DNA of 64,000 nt from Vicinibacter sp964507535 (GTDB lineage Bacteria > Bacteroidota > Bacteroidia > Chitinophagales > Saprospiraceae), in the NCBI GenBank assembly GCA_964507535.1, contig CAZDQG010000018.1, positions 1-64,000 on the forward strand. The letters run 5' to 3'. A program made the position numbers and the translations under genes. Below, in pieces: positions 1 to 7,620 of the stretch (positions are counted from its first letter, which is position 1; every line of letters begins with the position of its first letter). The notes beneath the pieces were generated by a model. It was not told the origin of the DNA and searched no databases. It worked only from the letters and a program-made list of their open reading frames with translations.

Positions 1-446
1 TATCGGATACTCCTTTGTGGATAACACCAAAATTCGCATTTCCTTATAAAAATGGCAAAGGTGCATTTTCTGCAGGCACCCTTCTCCTTCGTTTCCTGGG
101 AACATCCGATAACATTGTTGGAATCGTATATGGAGCAAATACTTTCGGCACAAGGGAAAGGCAAATAACAGCGGGCATTGGGTATGGATACAGTTCCGAC
201 GATGGATTTGCATCCACCCCGACATTTTCGTTGAGTGGCATGTGGCGAACAGGAAAAAAATGGGCCGTAGTCAGCGAAAATTACCTTATTAACGCCGGAG
301 GATCAAGCCTTTTTGGATTTGTATCGGGAGGCGCACGATATATGGGGAGTAGCCTGGCTATAGATTTTGGAGGATTCATTCCCTTAGGAGAGAACGGGAT
401 CAATTATGTATTACCCTGGCTTGGCATTACAATTCCATTTAAATAA
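1..446 (+). CDS. Outer-membrane beta-barrel-like protein, 3' part only
   Basis: The reading frame is open from the left edge (first complete codon at base 3), so the true start lies outside the window; the TTG at 15 is only an internal codon. The visible ~147 residues alternate hydrophobic and polar or glycine residues in short segments separated by turns, with many Gly and aromatic residues (for example GIGYGYSSDD, GFVSGGARYMG). This is the look of transmembrane beta-strands of an outer-membrane barrel, and the chain ends in an amphipathic strand, GITIPFK. No specific family was recognised. It sits directly upstream of the MbnP/MbnH-like genes on the same strand and could be their outer-membrane partner, but that is inference from position only. 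Confidence 0.6.
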   Translation, partial: SDTPLWITPKFAFPYKNGKGAFSAGTLLLRFLGTSDNIVGIVYGANTFGTRERQITAGIGYGYSSDDGFASTPTFSLSGMWRTGKKWAVVSENYLINAGGSSLFGFVSGGARYMGSSLAIDFGGFIPLGENGINYVLPWLGITIPFK

Positions 447-549
447 ATATCCGGATTCTATTGTGGCACATAACAGTTTGAGGCGTTCTGATTTTGACAA
501 CGTGGATCCTATATTTCCCATTCAATTCCTAAGGTTCAATGAACCCCCT

Positions 550-1257
550 TTGATTCGGGCAGGCCTCCTGACCCTGCTGAAAATTTTCCTGTGGGCACTT
601 GGCTTCACCTTACCTGCAACGCCCTCTGCTCAAACCAGTTCATACACTTTGCGGCTTGAACCTGTTTTAAATGGACAGCCTATTGTCCTTAATACCAGAT
701 ACCAGATTGGAGCAGACAGTATAAGCATTTCCAAATTGAAATTTTACATTTCAGACATTGCGCTTAATAATGAACAAACGTTTGTATGTACTTTTAATCA
801 AAAACACCATCTTGTCGACATCGAGGATCATCAAAGCATGATCCTTACAGACACCTGCCCAAAAGGACTAAAAATAAACAGACTTCGCTGCACTATTGGA
901 ATAGACAGCCTGACGAACGTGTCGGGTGTTTTTGGAGCTGATCTGGATCCGACAAATGGCATGTACTGGACCTGGCAAAGTGGTTATATCAATGTTAAAC
1001 TGGAAGGGATCTCAAGTCAATCAACTTCACAAAACCATACCTTCCAATTTCACCTGGGTGGCTATCAACAGCCCTATGTATCCGCGCAGCAACTTGAATT
1101 TCCAATACATGGGGACAATGAAATTGTTATCCTGGTTGAACTGGATAAATATTTCTCTGATTCACGTATAAAAGAATCAGATCATGTAATGAGTCCCGGT
1201 GCACGTGCCATGCACTTATCACAATTGTTTGCACGTTGTTTTAAAATAAAGGAATGA
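550..1257 (+). CDS. MbnP-like (methanobactin-associated type) periplasmic protein
   Basis: About 235 residues from a TTG start at 550, which gives a clean signal peptide (hydrophobic stretch then ATPSAQ). An ATG at 406 in the same frame would add 48 non-signal residues and overlap the previous gene by 41 bases, so I prefer the later start; the start is uncertain. After the signal comes the MbnP-type fold region (SISKLKFYISDIAL) and the family's Trp-rich motif MYWTWQSGYINVKLEG at 961-1008. In methanotrophs MbnP is the substrate of the dihaem enzyme MbnH, which oxidises a Trp to kynurenine, and the pair is linked to copper. Here the stop overlaps the start of an MbnH-like gene (ATGA at 1254-1257), so the partner is translationally coupled. 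Function in this organism is inferred. Confidence 0.75.
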   Translation: MIRAGLLTLLKIFLWALGFTLPATPSAQTSSYTLRLEPVLNGQPIVLNTRYQIGADSISISKLKFYISDIALNNEQTFVCTFNQKHHLVDIEDHQSMILTDTCPKGLKINRLRCTIGIDSLTNVSGVFGADLDPTNGMYWTWQSGYINVKLEGISSQSTSQNHTFQFHLGGYQQPYVSAQQLEFPIHGDNEIVILVELDKYFSDSRIKESDHVMSPGARAMHLSQLFARCFKIKE

Positions 1258-2288
1258 AAGTCTGTGCCATGTTAATTGGATCCCTGGCGATATTTTGTCT
1301 GCTGGCCTTTCAATCTGAACTCCGGATTGGATTTCATAAGCCTGCACACTTTCCTCCGCCAGCTTACAATTTCGATCGAAACCCAATGGATTCTGTGACC
1401 ATTGAATTGGGAAGACTGCTGTTTTATGACCCTGTCTTATCCTTAAACAACCGCATTTCCTGTGCCTCCTGCCATTCTCCTTATAATGCTTTTGCACATA
1501 CAGATCATGAACTCAGCCATGGTATTGACGATCAGATAGGAACGCGCAATGCACCTGCCTTAATGAATCTAGCCTGGCAACACTCCTTTATGTGGGACGG
1601 AGCAATAAACCACCTCGACATGCAGCCTCTTGCACCGATTACGCATCCGAAAGAAATGGGCGAGCGCATCGAACATGTCGTTCAAAAACTTCAGGCAATT
1701 CCTGCCTATTCCCAATTATTTCTTTTGGCTTTCAAAGACAGCATCATTACCGGAGAGCACATGCTTAAAGCATTGGCCCAATTTCAGCTAAACCTCATCA
1801 GCGCGAATTCAAAATACGACCTCGTAAAAAACGGGAAAGCAGACTTTACAGAACAAGAGAAAAAAGGGTATAAAATTTACAAGCAAAAGTGCAGGTCCTG
1901 TCATATGGAGCCCTTGTTTTCAAGCTTTGGGTTTGCAAATAATGGTTTAAAACCGGATAGCATATTGCAAGATTACGGCAAATGGAATATCACCCATCTT
2001 CCATCTGATAGTTTACTTTTTAAAATACCCACATTGCGCAATCTTTCCTACAGCTATCCTTATATGCACGACGGGCGATTTAAGAACCTATCCCAGGTAT
2101 TGCGTCATTATAATGAAGGCATCATGAACAGCCCAACCCTTTCCAAGGAATTGCGTTCCCCTCTGCGATTAAATGCTTTTGAAAAAGCAGACCTCATTGC
2201 TTTTTTGCTTTGCCTTAATGATAAAGAATTTATCTTCAACCCGAAATTTCAATTTCCTGGAAACGCATACTTTTTAAAATCCAATTAA
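1254..2288 (+). CDS. MbnH/cytochrome-c peroxidase-like dihaem protein
   Basis: 344 residues. The N-terminus (MKVCAMLIGSLAIFCLLAF) is a signal or anchor. Two haem c-binding CxxCH motifs are present, CASCH at residues 70-74 and CRSCH at 213-217, the spacing of the bacterial dihaem cytochrome-c peroxidase/MauG family. A C-terminal segment, YPYMHDGRFKNLSQVLRHYNEG, is also typical of the family. The enzyme should act in the periplasm, either reducing peroxide or, as MbnH does, using a high-valent dihaem state to oxidise a Trp of its partner. The ATGA overlap with the MbnP-like gene favours the MbnH-like role over a free peroxidase. Family assignment is firm; the specific reaction is inference. Confidence 0.85.
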   Translation: MKVCAMLIGSLAIFCLLAFQSELRIGFHKPAHFPPPAYNFDRNPMDSVTIELGRLLFYDPVLSLNNRISCASCHSPYNAFAHTDHELSHGIDDQIGTRNAPALMNLAWQHSFMWDGAINHLDMQPLAPITHPKEMGERIEHVVQKLQAIPAYSQLFLLAFKDSIITGEHMLKALAQFQLNLISANSKYDLVKNGKADFTEQEKKGYKIYKQKCRSCHMEPLFSSFGFANNGLKPDSILQDYGKWNITHLPSDSLLFKIPTLRNLSYSYPYMHDGRFKNLSQVLRHYNEGIMNSPTLSKELRSPLRLNAFEKADLIAFLLCLNDKEFIFNPKFQFPGNAYFLKSN

Positions 2289-2339
2289 ACCAATTCCTGA
2301 TTTTTGATTCTAAATCAAAACCTTCCTTATTCTGCGCTT

Positions 2340-3713
2340 ATGTCAAAAATTTATTTCCTACTTTCTTGGATGATCCTAAGTACAATTGCTTCGGGACAAT
2401 CAAATCCGGCTATTCGCTCCTGGTTGCAAAATACTTCTGCTACTGGTTCCTACTATATGAAAGGAAACTCCACGGCAATTTCAAATGGAATATTGGTGAA
2501 CTGCCAAAAAGTGGAATATTCAAAGGATTGGGTATATGTGCATACCCATGGCATTCCTGCCTACCCTACTGGTCCTTTTCAGGACGGAAATCCTTCACAA
2601 GCCTCTGACCAAAATGCCATTTTCAAATTTCCATTGAACCCAATTGAAAATATGGGGACCAAAACACCCACAAGTGGCGGTAATATAGGGGTCTTTATCA
2701 ATGGAGTCGCGATGTTTGATTACCGCGATGGTGTTGCCTGGAATACAACGACAAATTCACTGTGCGGAGGTCCTGGCAATCCTCCCTGTCCAGGCGGAAT
2801 GGGCACGGCACAAGCATGGAACCGGGATGCAGTCGTTGCCGAAAGAATTGGATTTGACTGCGCAAAAGGTCATCCTGCAATGGGAAACTATCACCACCAT
2901 CAAAATCCTTCTGCGTTTAAACTCGACCTGAATGTCGTCTCAAATGTCTGCAACCTATATGATGCCGATGGCTTGTACACGATCAATCCAAAAGAGCATT
3001 CACCTCTTATTGGATTTTCTTATGATGGATTTCCGGTATATGGAGCATATGGTTTTGCAAATGCAGACGGAACGGGCGGCATTACCCGCATGAAATCCGG
3101 TTATCAATTACGAAACATTACGGTCCGCACGCATCATGCAGATGGCATGGATGTATCAGATGGTCCTCCGGTTAGTTCAACATATCCCCTTGGGTATTTC
3201 CGGGAAGACTATGAATTTGTAGCCCACCCTTCTGATCCAAGTTACCTGGACGAGCATAATGGCCGATTCTGTGTAACTCCCGAATATCCGAAGGGCATCT
3301 ACTGCTATTTTGCCACTGTTGACGAAAAGCACAATTCAGCCTATCCTTATCTCGTTGGTCCAACGCATTTTGGAACCCGAGTCGCTTCCAAAGTGAATGG
3401 AATAAATGAAGCAACTACAATTTATACGCCCGTTGTATCGACACAAGATCCGGGTCCAGGATCCTTGGATGTTGAGGTGATTCCCAACCCGGCTTCACAT
3501 CTTATAGCTATTCAGCTTGGGGCATTGGTAAAGACAGATCACCATGTCGAACTCTTTGATCTGAATGGTCACCGGGTTATGCAAACCAAAATTCTCACCG
3601 GTCAGACCATCGCTTATTTTGATGTTCAGACCCTATATCCAGGAGTGTATTTTGTGAAAATTTCCAACCCCATAGAAAGTGAAACTCACAAAGTACTTAT
3701 TGAACAAGAGTAA
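2340..3713 (+). CDS. YHYH-domain protein secreted by T9SS
   Basis: 457 residues from the ATG at 2340, which begins a good signal peptide (MSKIYFLLSWMILSTIASGQ); a TTG at 2304 would only add 12 residues in front of it. The middle holds the YHYH-family signature region, here as GNYHHHQNPSAF (around 2883-2918), preceded by GHPAM and followed by PLIGFSYDGFPVYG. From about 3470 to the end there is a type A T9SS sorting domain (VIPNPASHL, VELFDLNGHRVM, LYPGVYFVKI). The His-rich motif suggests metal binding. The family's biochemical role is not known to me. It lies 51 bases after the MbnH-like gene, probably in the same operon, which suggests a copper-related extracellular or surface job. Confidence 0.8.
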   Translation: MSKIYFLLSWMILSTIASGQSNPAIRSWLQNTSATGSYYMKGNSTAISNGILVNCQKVEYSKDWVYVHTHGIPAYPTGPFQDGNPSQASDQNAIFKFPLNPIENMGTKTPTSGGNIGVFINGVAMFDYRDGVAWNTTTNSLCGGPGNPPCPGGMGTAQAWNRDAVVAERIGFDCAKGHPAMGNYHHHQNPSAFKLDLNVVSNVCNLYDADGLYTINPKEHSPLIGFSYDGFPVYGAYGFANADGTGGITRMKSGYQLRNITVRTHHADGMDVSDGPPVSSTYPLGYFREDYEFVAHPSDPSYLDEHNGRFCVTPEYPKGIYCYFATVDEKHNSAYPYLVGPTHFGTRVASKVNGINEATTIYTPVVSTQDPGPGSLDVEVIPNPASHLIAIQLGALVKTDHHVELFDLNGHRVMQTKILTGQTIAYFDVQTLYPGVYFVKISNPIESETHKVLIEQE

Positions 3714-3850
3714 ATGCGCAATGTGCTGAACGAGCTTATTTCGTTTAATAAAACTTATGAACTCGAGCTCACGAGGCTCCATAGTGCTTGATTTTGTTGT
3801 CCGGACTTCAAGAAATTCTTTTCATTGCATTCACTTTTAGCAAAACCACT

Positions 3851-3858
3851 TAGTTTTG
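3851..3858 (+). promoter_or_regulatory. Bacteroidota-type -7 promoter box (TAGTTTTG)
   Basis: Exact match to the Bacteroidota housekeeping -7 consensus TAnnTTTG, 60 bases upstream of the ATG at 3919. It covers the ATG at 3856 of the longer reading frame, so it argues that translation of the next gene begins at 3919. A clear -33 element was not identified. Confidence 0.4.
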
Positions 3859-3918
3859 CATGGATATCAATCCGGCATATCCACCCAAAATTTTTACGTA
3901 CACAATACACATACCTCC

Positions 3919-4797
3919 ATGAAGATTGAAATACAATGCAGTGTTGCAGCACCTGTTGACATCATCTGGAAGATTTGGACCTCTCCAGAATATATCTCTT
4001 TGTGGAATGCAGCATCTGACGACTGGCATACTCCTTATGCGGAAAATGACCTCCGTGTTGGGGGAACGTTCACCTACCGCATGGCTGCAAAGGATGGCTC
4101 TGTTTCCTTTGATTTGAAAGGGGGCTACACACGAATTGCTCACAACGAAATGATTGAATATACCCTTGAAGACGGCAGAGAAGTGTCTGTCGCATTTATT
4201 CCAGCTGGAAAAGAAACCCTGGTAACCCAGCAATTTGAGCCGGAACATATCCATGCACCGGAATTACAAAGGGCGGGTTGGCAGGCGATCCTAAACCGCT
4301 TTAAAAAAACGGTTGAAACACTTCATGCACTCCAGCCATTGCAACTGGAAATTCTCATCCATGCTCCCGTAGCTGTGGTCTACACTACCATGTTGGATGA
4401 ATCTGGCTACAAGGCGTGGACCAAGGAATTTAATCCGGAATCTCGTTTCATTGGAACCTGGGAAAAAGGTTCCACCATGCATTTTCTAGGCACAGACAAA
4501 GAAGGTCAACCTTCCGGAATGATGAGTAAAATCGTTGAGAACAGAAAAAATGAATGTGTCCGCATCATGCATCTGGGCTTTATCAAAGGCGAACAGATCA
4601 TAACAGACGGTCCGGAAATTGAGCCCTGGATCGGCGCATGTGAGCAATATTTATTTATTCCACATAATAATGATACCCTATTAACAATGAAAATGGATAC
4701 TATTAAAGATTACTACAGCTATTTTGAGCTTGTATGGCCGAAAGCATTGCAGACCCTTAAAACAATTTGTGAGAAAAAGGTGTCATCAGCAACATAA
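3919..4797 (+). CDS. Tandem SRPBCC/AHSA1-like domain protein
   Basis: 292 residues from ATG 3919 (MKIEIQCSVAAPVDIIWKIW). Two START/SRPBCC-type domains lie head to tail. The first, about residues 1-130, has the classic opening APVDIIWKIWTSPEYISLWN, then GGTFTYRM and ends GWQAILNRFKKTVE. The second, about 140-290, restarts with LEILIHAPVAVVYTTMLDES, AWTKEFNPESRFIGTWEKGS, and ends WPKALQTLKTICEK. AHSA1-type domains bind hydrophobic ligands in a cavity; most bacterial members have one domain and unknown ligands. The double form may be a fusion of two genes or a duplication. It precedes a VOC-family gene by 47 bases, a pairing common for such small ligand-binding proteins. No ligand or reaction can be assigned. 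Confidence 0.8.
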   Translation: MKIEIQCSVAAPVDIIWKIWTSPEYISLWNAASDDWHTPYAENDLRVGGTFTYRMAAKDGSVSFDLKGGYTRIAHNEMIEYTLEDGREVSVAFIPAGKETLVTQQFEPEHIHAPELQRAGWQAILNRFKKTVETLHALQPLQLEILIHAPVAVVYTTMLDESGYKAWTKEFNPESRFIGTWEKGSTMHFLGTDKEGQPSGMMSKIVENRKNECVRIMHLGFIKGEQIITDGPEIEPWIGACEQYLFIPHNNDTLLTMKMDTIKDYYSYFELVWPKALQTLKTICEKKVSSAT

Positions 4798-4844
4798 CAA
4801 ACGTTCGTTATTTCCAATCATCCAGAAAATATAAATACCGTTTC

Positions 4845-5279
4845 ATGGCAAGAGTAAGTACATATCTGAATTTTCCCAATTTTACAGAAGAAGCCTTTAT
4901 GTTTTACAAATCCGTATTTGGGGGTGAATTTATTGGTGACATTTCCCGTTTTGGCGATTTGCCTCCGGAGGAAGGAATGCCCCCTTTGTCTGATGAGGAC
5001 AAAAATCTGATACTGCACATTTCTTTGGAAATATTGGGGGGACATATACTCATGGGAACAGATGCCCCCGAAAGCATGGGTTTCCGCTTGTTTGCCGGAA
5101 ATAATGTGTACATCAACCTGGAACCTGATACCCGGGAAGAAACAGAAAGGTTGTTTACTGAATTATCCGCAGGTGGCGAAATCGAGCAGGAACTGCAGGA
5201 TATGTTCTGGGGTTCTTACTATGGCTGCTGCAGGGATAAATTCGGTGTGCAGTGGATGTTCAATCACAACCAAAATTAG
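4845..5279 (+). CDS. VOC-superfamily (PhnB-like) protein
   Basis: 144 residues, one complete glyoxalase/bleomycin-resistance-type (VOC) module of the PhnB-like subgroup. Visible family features are the opening TYLNFPNFTEEAFMFYKSVFGG, the central HISLEILGGHILMGTDAP, the NNVYINLEPDTREETERLF helix and the closing strand WGSYYGCCRDKFGVQWMFN. Members are cytoplasmic dimers; many have no known substrate and some are annotated as 3-demethylubiquinone methyltransferase-like without evidence. It follows the tandem SRPBCC gene on the same strand by 47 bases and may share its transcript. The ATG at 4845 aligns with the usual family N-terminus. Confidence 0.85.
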   Translation: MARVSTYLNFPNFTEEAFMFYKSVFGGEFIGDISRFGDLPPEEGMPPLSDEDKNLILHISLEILGGHILMGTDAPESMGFRLFAGNNVYINLEPDTREETERLFTELSAGGEIEQELQDMFWGSYYGCCRDKFGVQWMFNHNQN

Positions 5280-5432
5280 GCCTTCATTGCGGTTGTGAAA
5301 GCACACGCACAACTATAAAAAGCGCTGTGGATTGATCGCAAAGGTCTTTGAGTAAGACTAACTCGAAGACCATTCCCGGGCTTTACATCAAAAAGAACTG
5401 CCTGAATAATTGGATCACTTTACTACCTCGCC

Positions 5433-5457
5433 GGCAAGACAAGAAGGATGTCTTGCC
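5433..5457. repeat. Inverted repeat (8-bp arms) between convergent genes
   Basis: GGCAAGAC (5433-5440), 9-base loop, GTCTTGCC (5450-5457). It lies between the 3' ends of the VOC gene (+) and the M48 gene (-), where a bidirectional terminator would be expected, but neither side has a good T-run. It may still be a weak transcription stop. Confidence 0.35.
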
Positions 5458-5475
5458 CCCTATTTATAATTTGAT

Positions 5476-6564
5476 TTAGGAAGCTTTTAATTCTCTAAAA
5501 ATGCGTTCCAAATTCGGATATTTGACAGGCTCCTGTTGGAATTTTGCCTTTTGTTTTTTAACAAAATCGATGCGGTCATCTGTAACGGGATGCGTACTTA
5601 GAAATTCCGGGATTTTAATACCCTGGCTTCCTTCTTTAAGAAACACTTCAAATAAATGCAACATTCCATCAAGACTGATGCGCCTTTCCTCAAGGATACG
5701 CACTGCTTCTGCGTCTGCTTCCCTTTCAAATGTGCGTGAGTAGTTCAAATTCTGAATACTGTTTGCATTCTCCAACAACACACCACTAATACCTGTCAAA
5801 TCCCCAAATACCATTGCAAGCAGTATATAGGAAGAAACACTCCTGAGCATACTTTTTAAACTATGCCGTTTCGCAATATGCGTAAACTCATGCCCAAGCA
5901 AACCTGCAAGTGACTCATAGCTCTCTACGCGATCCAATAATCCCTGGTACACCACGATGGTACCTCCAGGAATGGCAAAAGCATTGACTATGGAATCCTT
6001 CAATACATACAGTTGAATACCATACTCCGTCTTGACGTTCATAGTAGAAAAAAATGAATCCAATAGTTTAGATTTACCTGTATCAATAAGTGCTGGTTTG
6101 ATTAATTCCGGTTTCATCTTTGCAGCAAGTTCCATTTCCCATTCCATGGGAACGCTGGAAGCCAGCCGATCTGCCAATTTAGGCATCAGGTAAACATAGC
6201 CGGCGATTAGCAGCCCCAGAATACTAATGGCCGAAATTCCTATAACAAGAACCGAACGCAAACTATTTTTTCTGCTTCCTATGACCCACTTCACCGCGGG
6301 ATATTTCATCTTCAAAACGACCAATGCATCCTCATCCAACAACTCGAGATGCTGCTTATCATTTGATTTTCCATACGAGAGTATAAGACGGTTATCATTG
6401 CCCATTTGGTCGGGAATAATTTGACCGATCTCCCAAATGACATCGGGACGTGCACTTGAATCCTGAAAACGCAAGCGGAGTGCACCCTCCTCAAGATATA
6501 TATCCACCCTTTGTGCAACAGGCTTGATCCCATGATAAAAATGTCCGCGTAAAATCTCAAGCAT
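5476..6564 (-). CDS. M48-family metallopeptidase, membrane-anchored
   Basis: 362 residues. An N-terminal beta-rich segment (1-100) is followed by a single membrane helix at about 103-126 (SVLVIGISAISILGLLIAGY). The M48 peptidase domain carries the zinc motif HEFTH at 225-229 and the third ligand in FEREADAEA near 280-285. The region AIPGGTIVVYQGLLDRV just before the motif is typical of the family. The enzyme should face the periplasm and degrade or process envelope proteins, like the BepA/YcaL group. Its start is only 5 bases after the GT9 gene stop, so the two are probably co-transcribed. The catalytic residues look intact. Confidence 0.85.
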   Translation of the reverse strand: MLEILRGHFYHGIKPVAQRVDIYLEEGALRLRFQDSSARPDVIWEIGQIIPDQMGNDNRLILSYGKSNDKQHLELLDEDALVVLKMKYPAVKWVIGSRKNSLRSVLVIGISAISILGLLIAGYVYLMPKLADRLASSVPMEWEMELAAKMKPELIKPALIDTGKSKLLDSFFSTMNVKTEYGIQLYVLKDSIVNAFAIPGGTIVVYQGLLDRVESYESLAGLLGHEFTHIAKRHSLKSMLRSVSSYILLAMVFGDLTGISGVLLENANSIQNLNYSRTFEREADAEAVRILEERRISLDGMLHLFEVFLKEGSQGIKIPEFLSTHPVTDDRIDFVKKQKAKFQQEPVKYPNLERIFRELKAS

Positions 6565-6569
6565 AAAAT

Positions 6570-7574
6570 CTACATTTCAAAATCCTTTGATTGAATATTC
6601 TGATCGTTCATACATTTAAAATGTCCTTTTGGACATTTAGGAAAACCCAGCTTGCTGCATGGTCTGCAACGCAATTGTTCCACCTGGTGATTTTTATAGG
6701 GCACATGAAAATGACCATAATAGGGATACATTCCAAATGCGGGGATGGTATTTCCCCAAAAGACATGCACCGGTTTTTTTAAGGCTGCAGCAATATGCAT
6801 CATGCCGGTATCTGAGGTAATAACAAACTCTGCTTTGGAAATAACGGCAGCTGATTCTTTAATAGAAAGTCTTCCACAAAGATCAACACAGGAATTTCCA
6901 AAAGCTTGCTTCAACTTCAATCCGCTATGGATAATGTCTTTTCCACCAACCAAGACAATTGGCAACGGAAGTACTTTAATAATTCTCTCCCACAGCTCAA
7001 CAGGAATCTGCTTTGTGGTATATGTTGCTCCAAGTACTCCAACAATGTATTTATCGGGCAGGGCCCATCTGTTCCATACATCCTCTTCAAGGTCTCCTAT
7101 AAAATAGTCGAGACCTTTACCATCATTGTATACTCCAATGCGTGCCAGGCTTTCAAAATACCTGTCTACAATATGTTTATCAGGAAGTACATTTTTCTTG
7201 AAACGCACCATCAGCCACTTTTGTACGTTGATTTTATCAAATCGCAATACCTTTCTAGTTAATAAAAAACTTAAAATGTAGGATCTGGTGTTTTTGTGCA
7301 GATCAATGACAAGGTCAAAGGATTCCTTTTGAAGTGTGCGTGCTGTATCCAGAATGCCGGAGTCAATCGTCCAAAATAAATCCACATAGGGATTACCTTG
7401 CAGCACATCCGCAAATTTGCTTTTGCAAAGCAGATGAATTTCTGCATTGGTTTGTTGCTTGAGGCATCTCAACACTGGAGTGGTTAAAACCAAATCTCCA
7501 ATTGAACTAAACCGAATTACCAAAATCTTGCGAAAAGTCAATGTACCCAAAGCACTATCTAATCCGTGACTCAT
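6570..7574 (-). CDS. Glycosyltransferase family 9 (heptosyltransferase-like)
   Basis: 334 residues from ATG 7574; the frame extends up to a TTG at 7640, but that would overlap the M4 peptidase gene by 20 bases and add a non-family N-terminus. The protein opens FRKILVIRFSSIGDLVLTTP, the GT9 signature, and later has CGRLSIKESAAVISKAEFVITSDTGMMHIAAAL, the nucleotide-sugar-binding half of the GT-B fold. The C-terminus carries a Cys-rich CRPCSKLGFPKCPKGHFKC motif seen in many GT9 proteins. It probably adds a heptose or related sugar to lipopolysaccharide core at the inner membrane. It lies in a minus-strand run between the M4 and M48 peptidase genes with no other LPS gene adjacent. Confidence 0.85.
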   Translation of the reverse strand: MSHGLDSALGTLTFRKILVIRFSSIGDLVLTTPVLRCLKQQTNAEIHLLCKSKFADVLQGNPYVDLFWTIDSGILDTARTLQKESFDLVIDLHKNTRSYILSFLLTRKVLRFDKINVQKWLMVRFKKNVLPDKHIVDRYFESLARIGVYNDGKGLDYFIGDLEEDVWNRWALPDKYIVGVLGATYTTKQIPVELWERIIKVLPLPIVLVGGKDIIHSGLKLKQAFGNSCVDLCGRLSIKESAAVISKAEFVITSDTGMMHIAAALKKPVHVFWGNTIPAFGMYPYYGHFHVPYKNHQVEQLRCRPCSKLGFPKCPKGHFKCMNDQNIQSKDFEM

Positions 7575-7620
7575 ATCAAACCAGCTTGCGAGTCTGGTTT
7601 CTCTAACAATTGTTCGCTTA

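Noticed and set aside
6745..7107. 120-codon plus-strand frame opposite the GT9 gene
   Set aside because: Antisense to conserved GT9 motifs, no family features.
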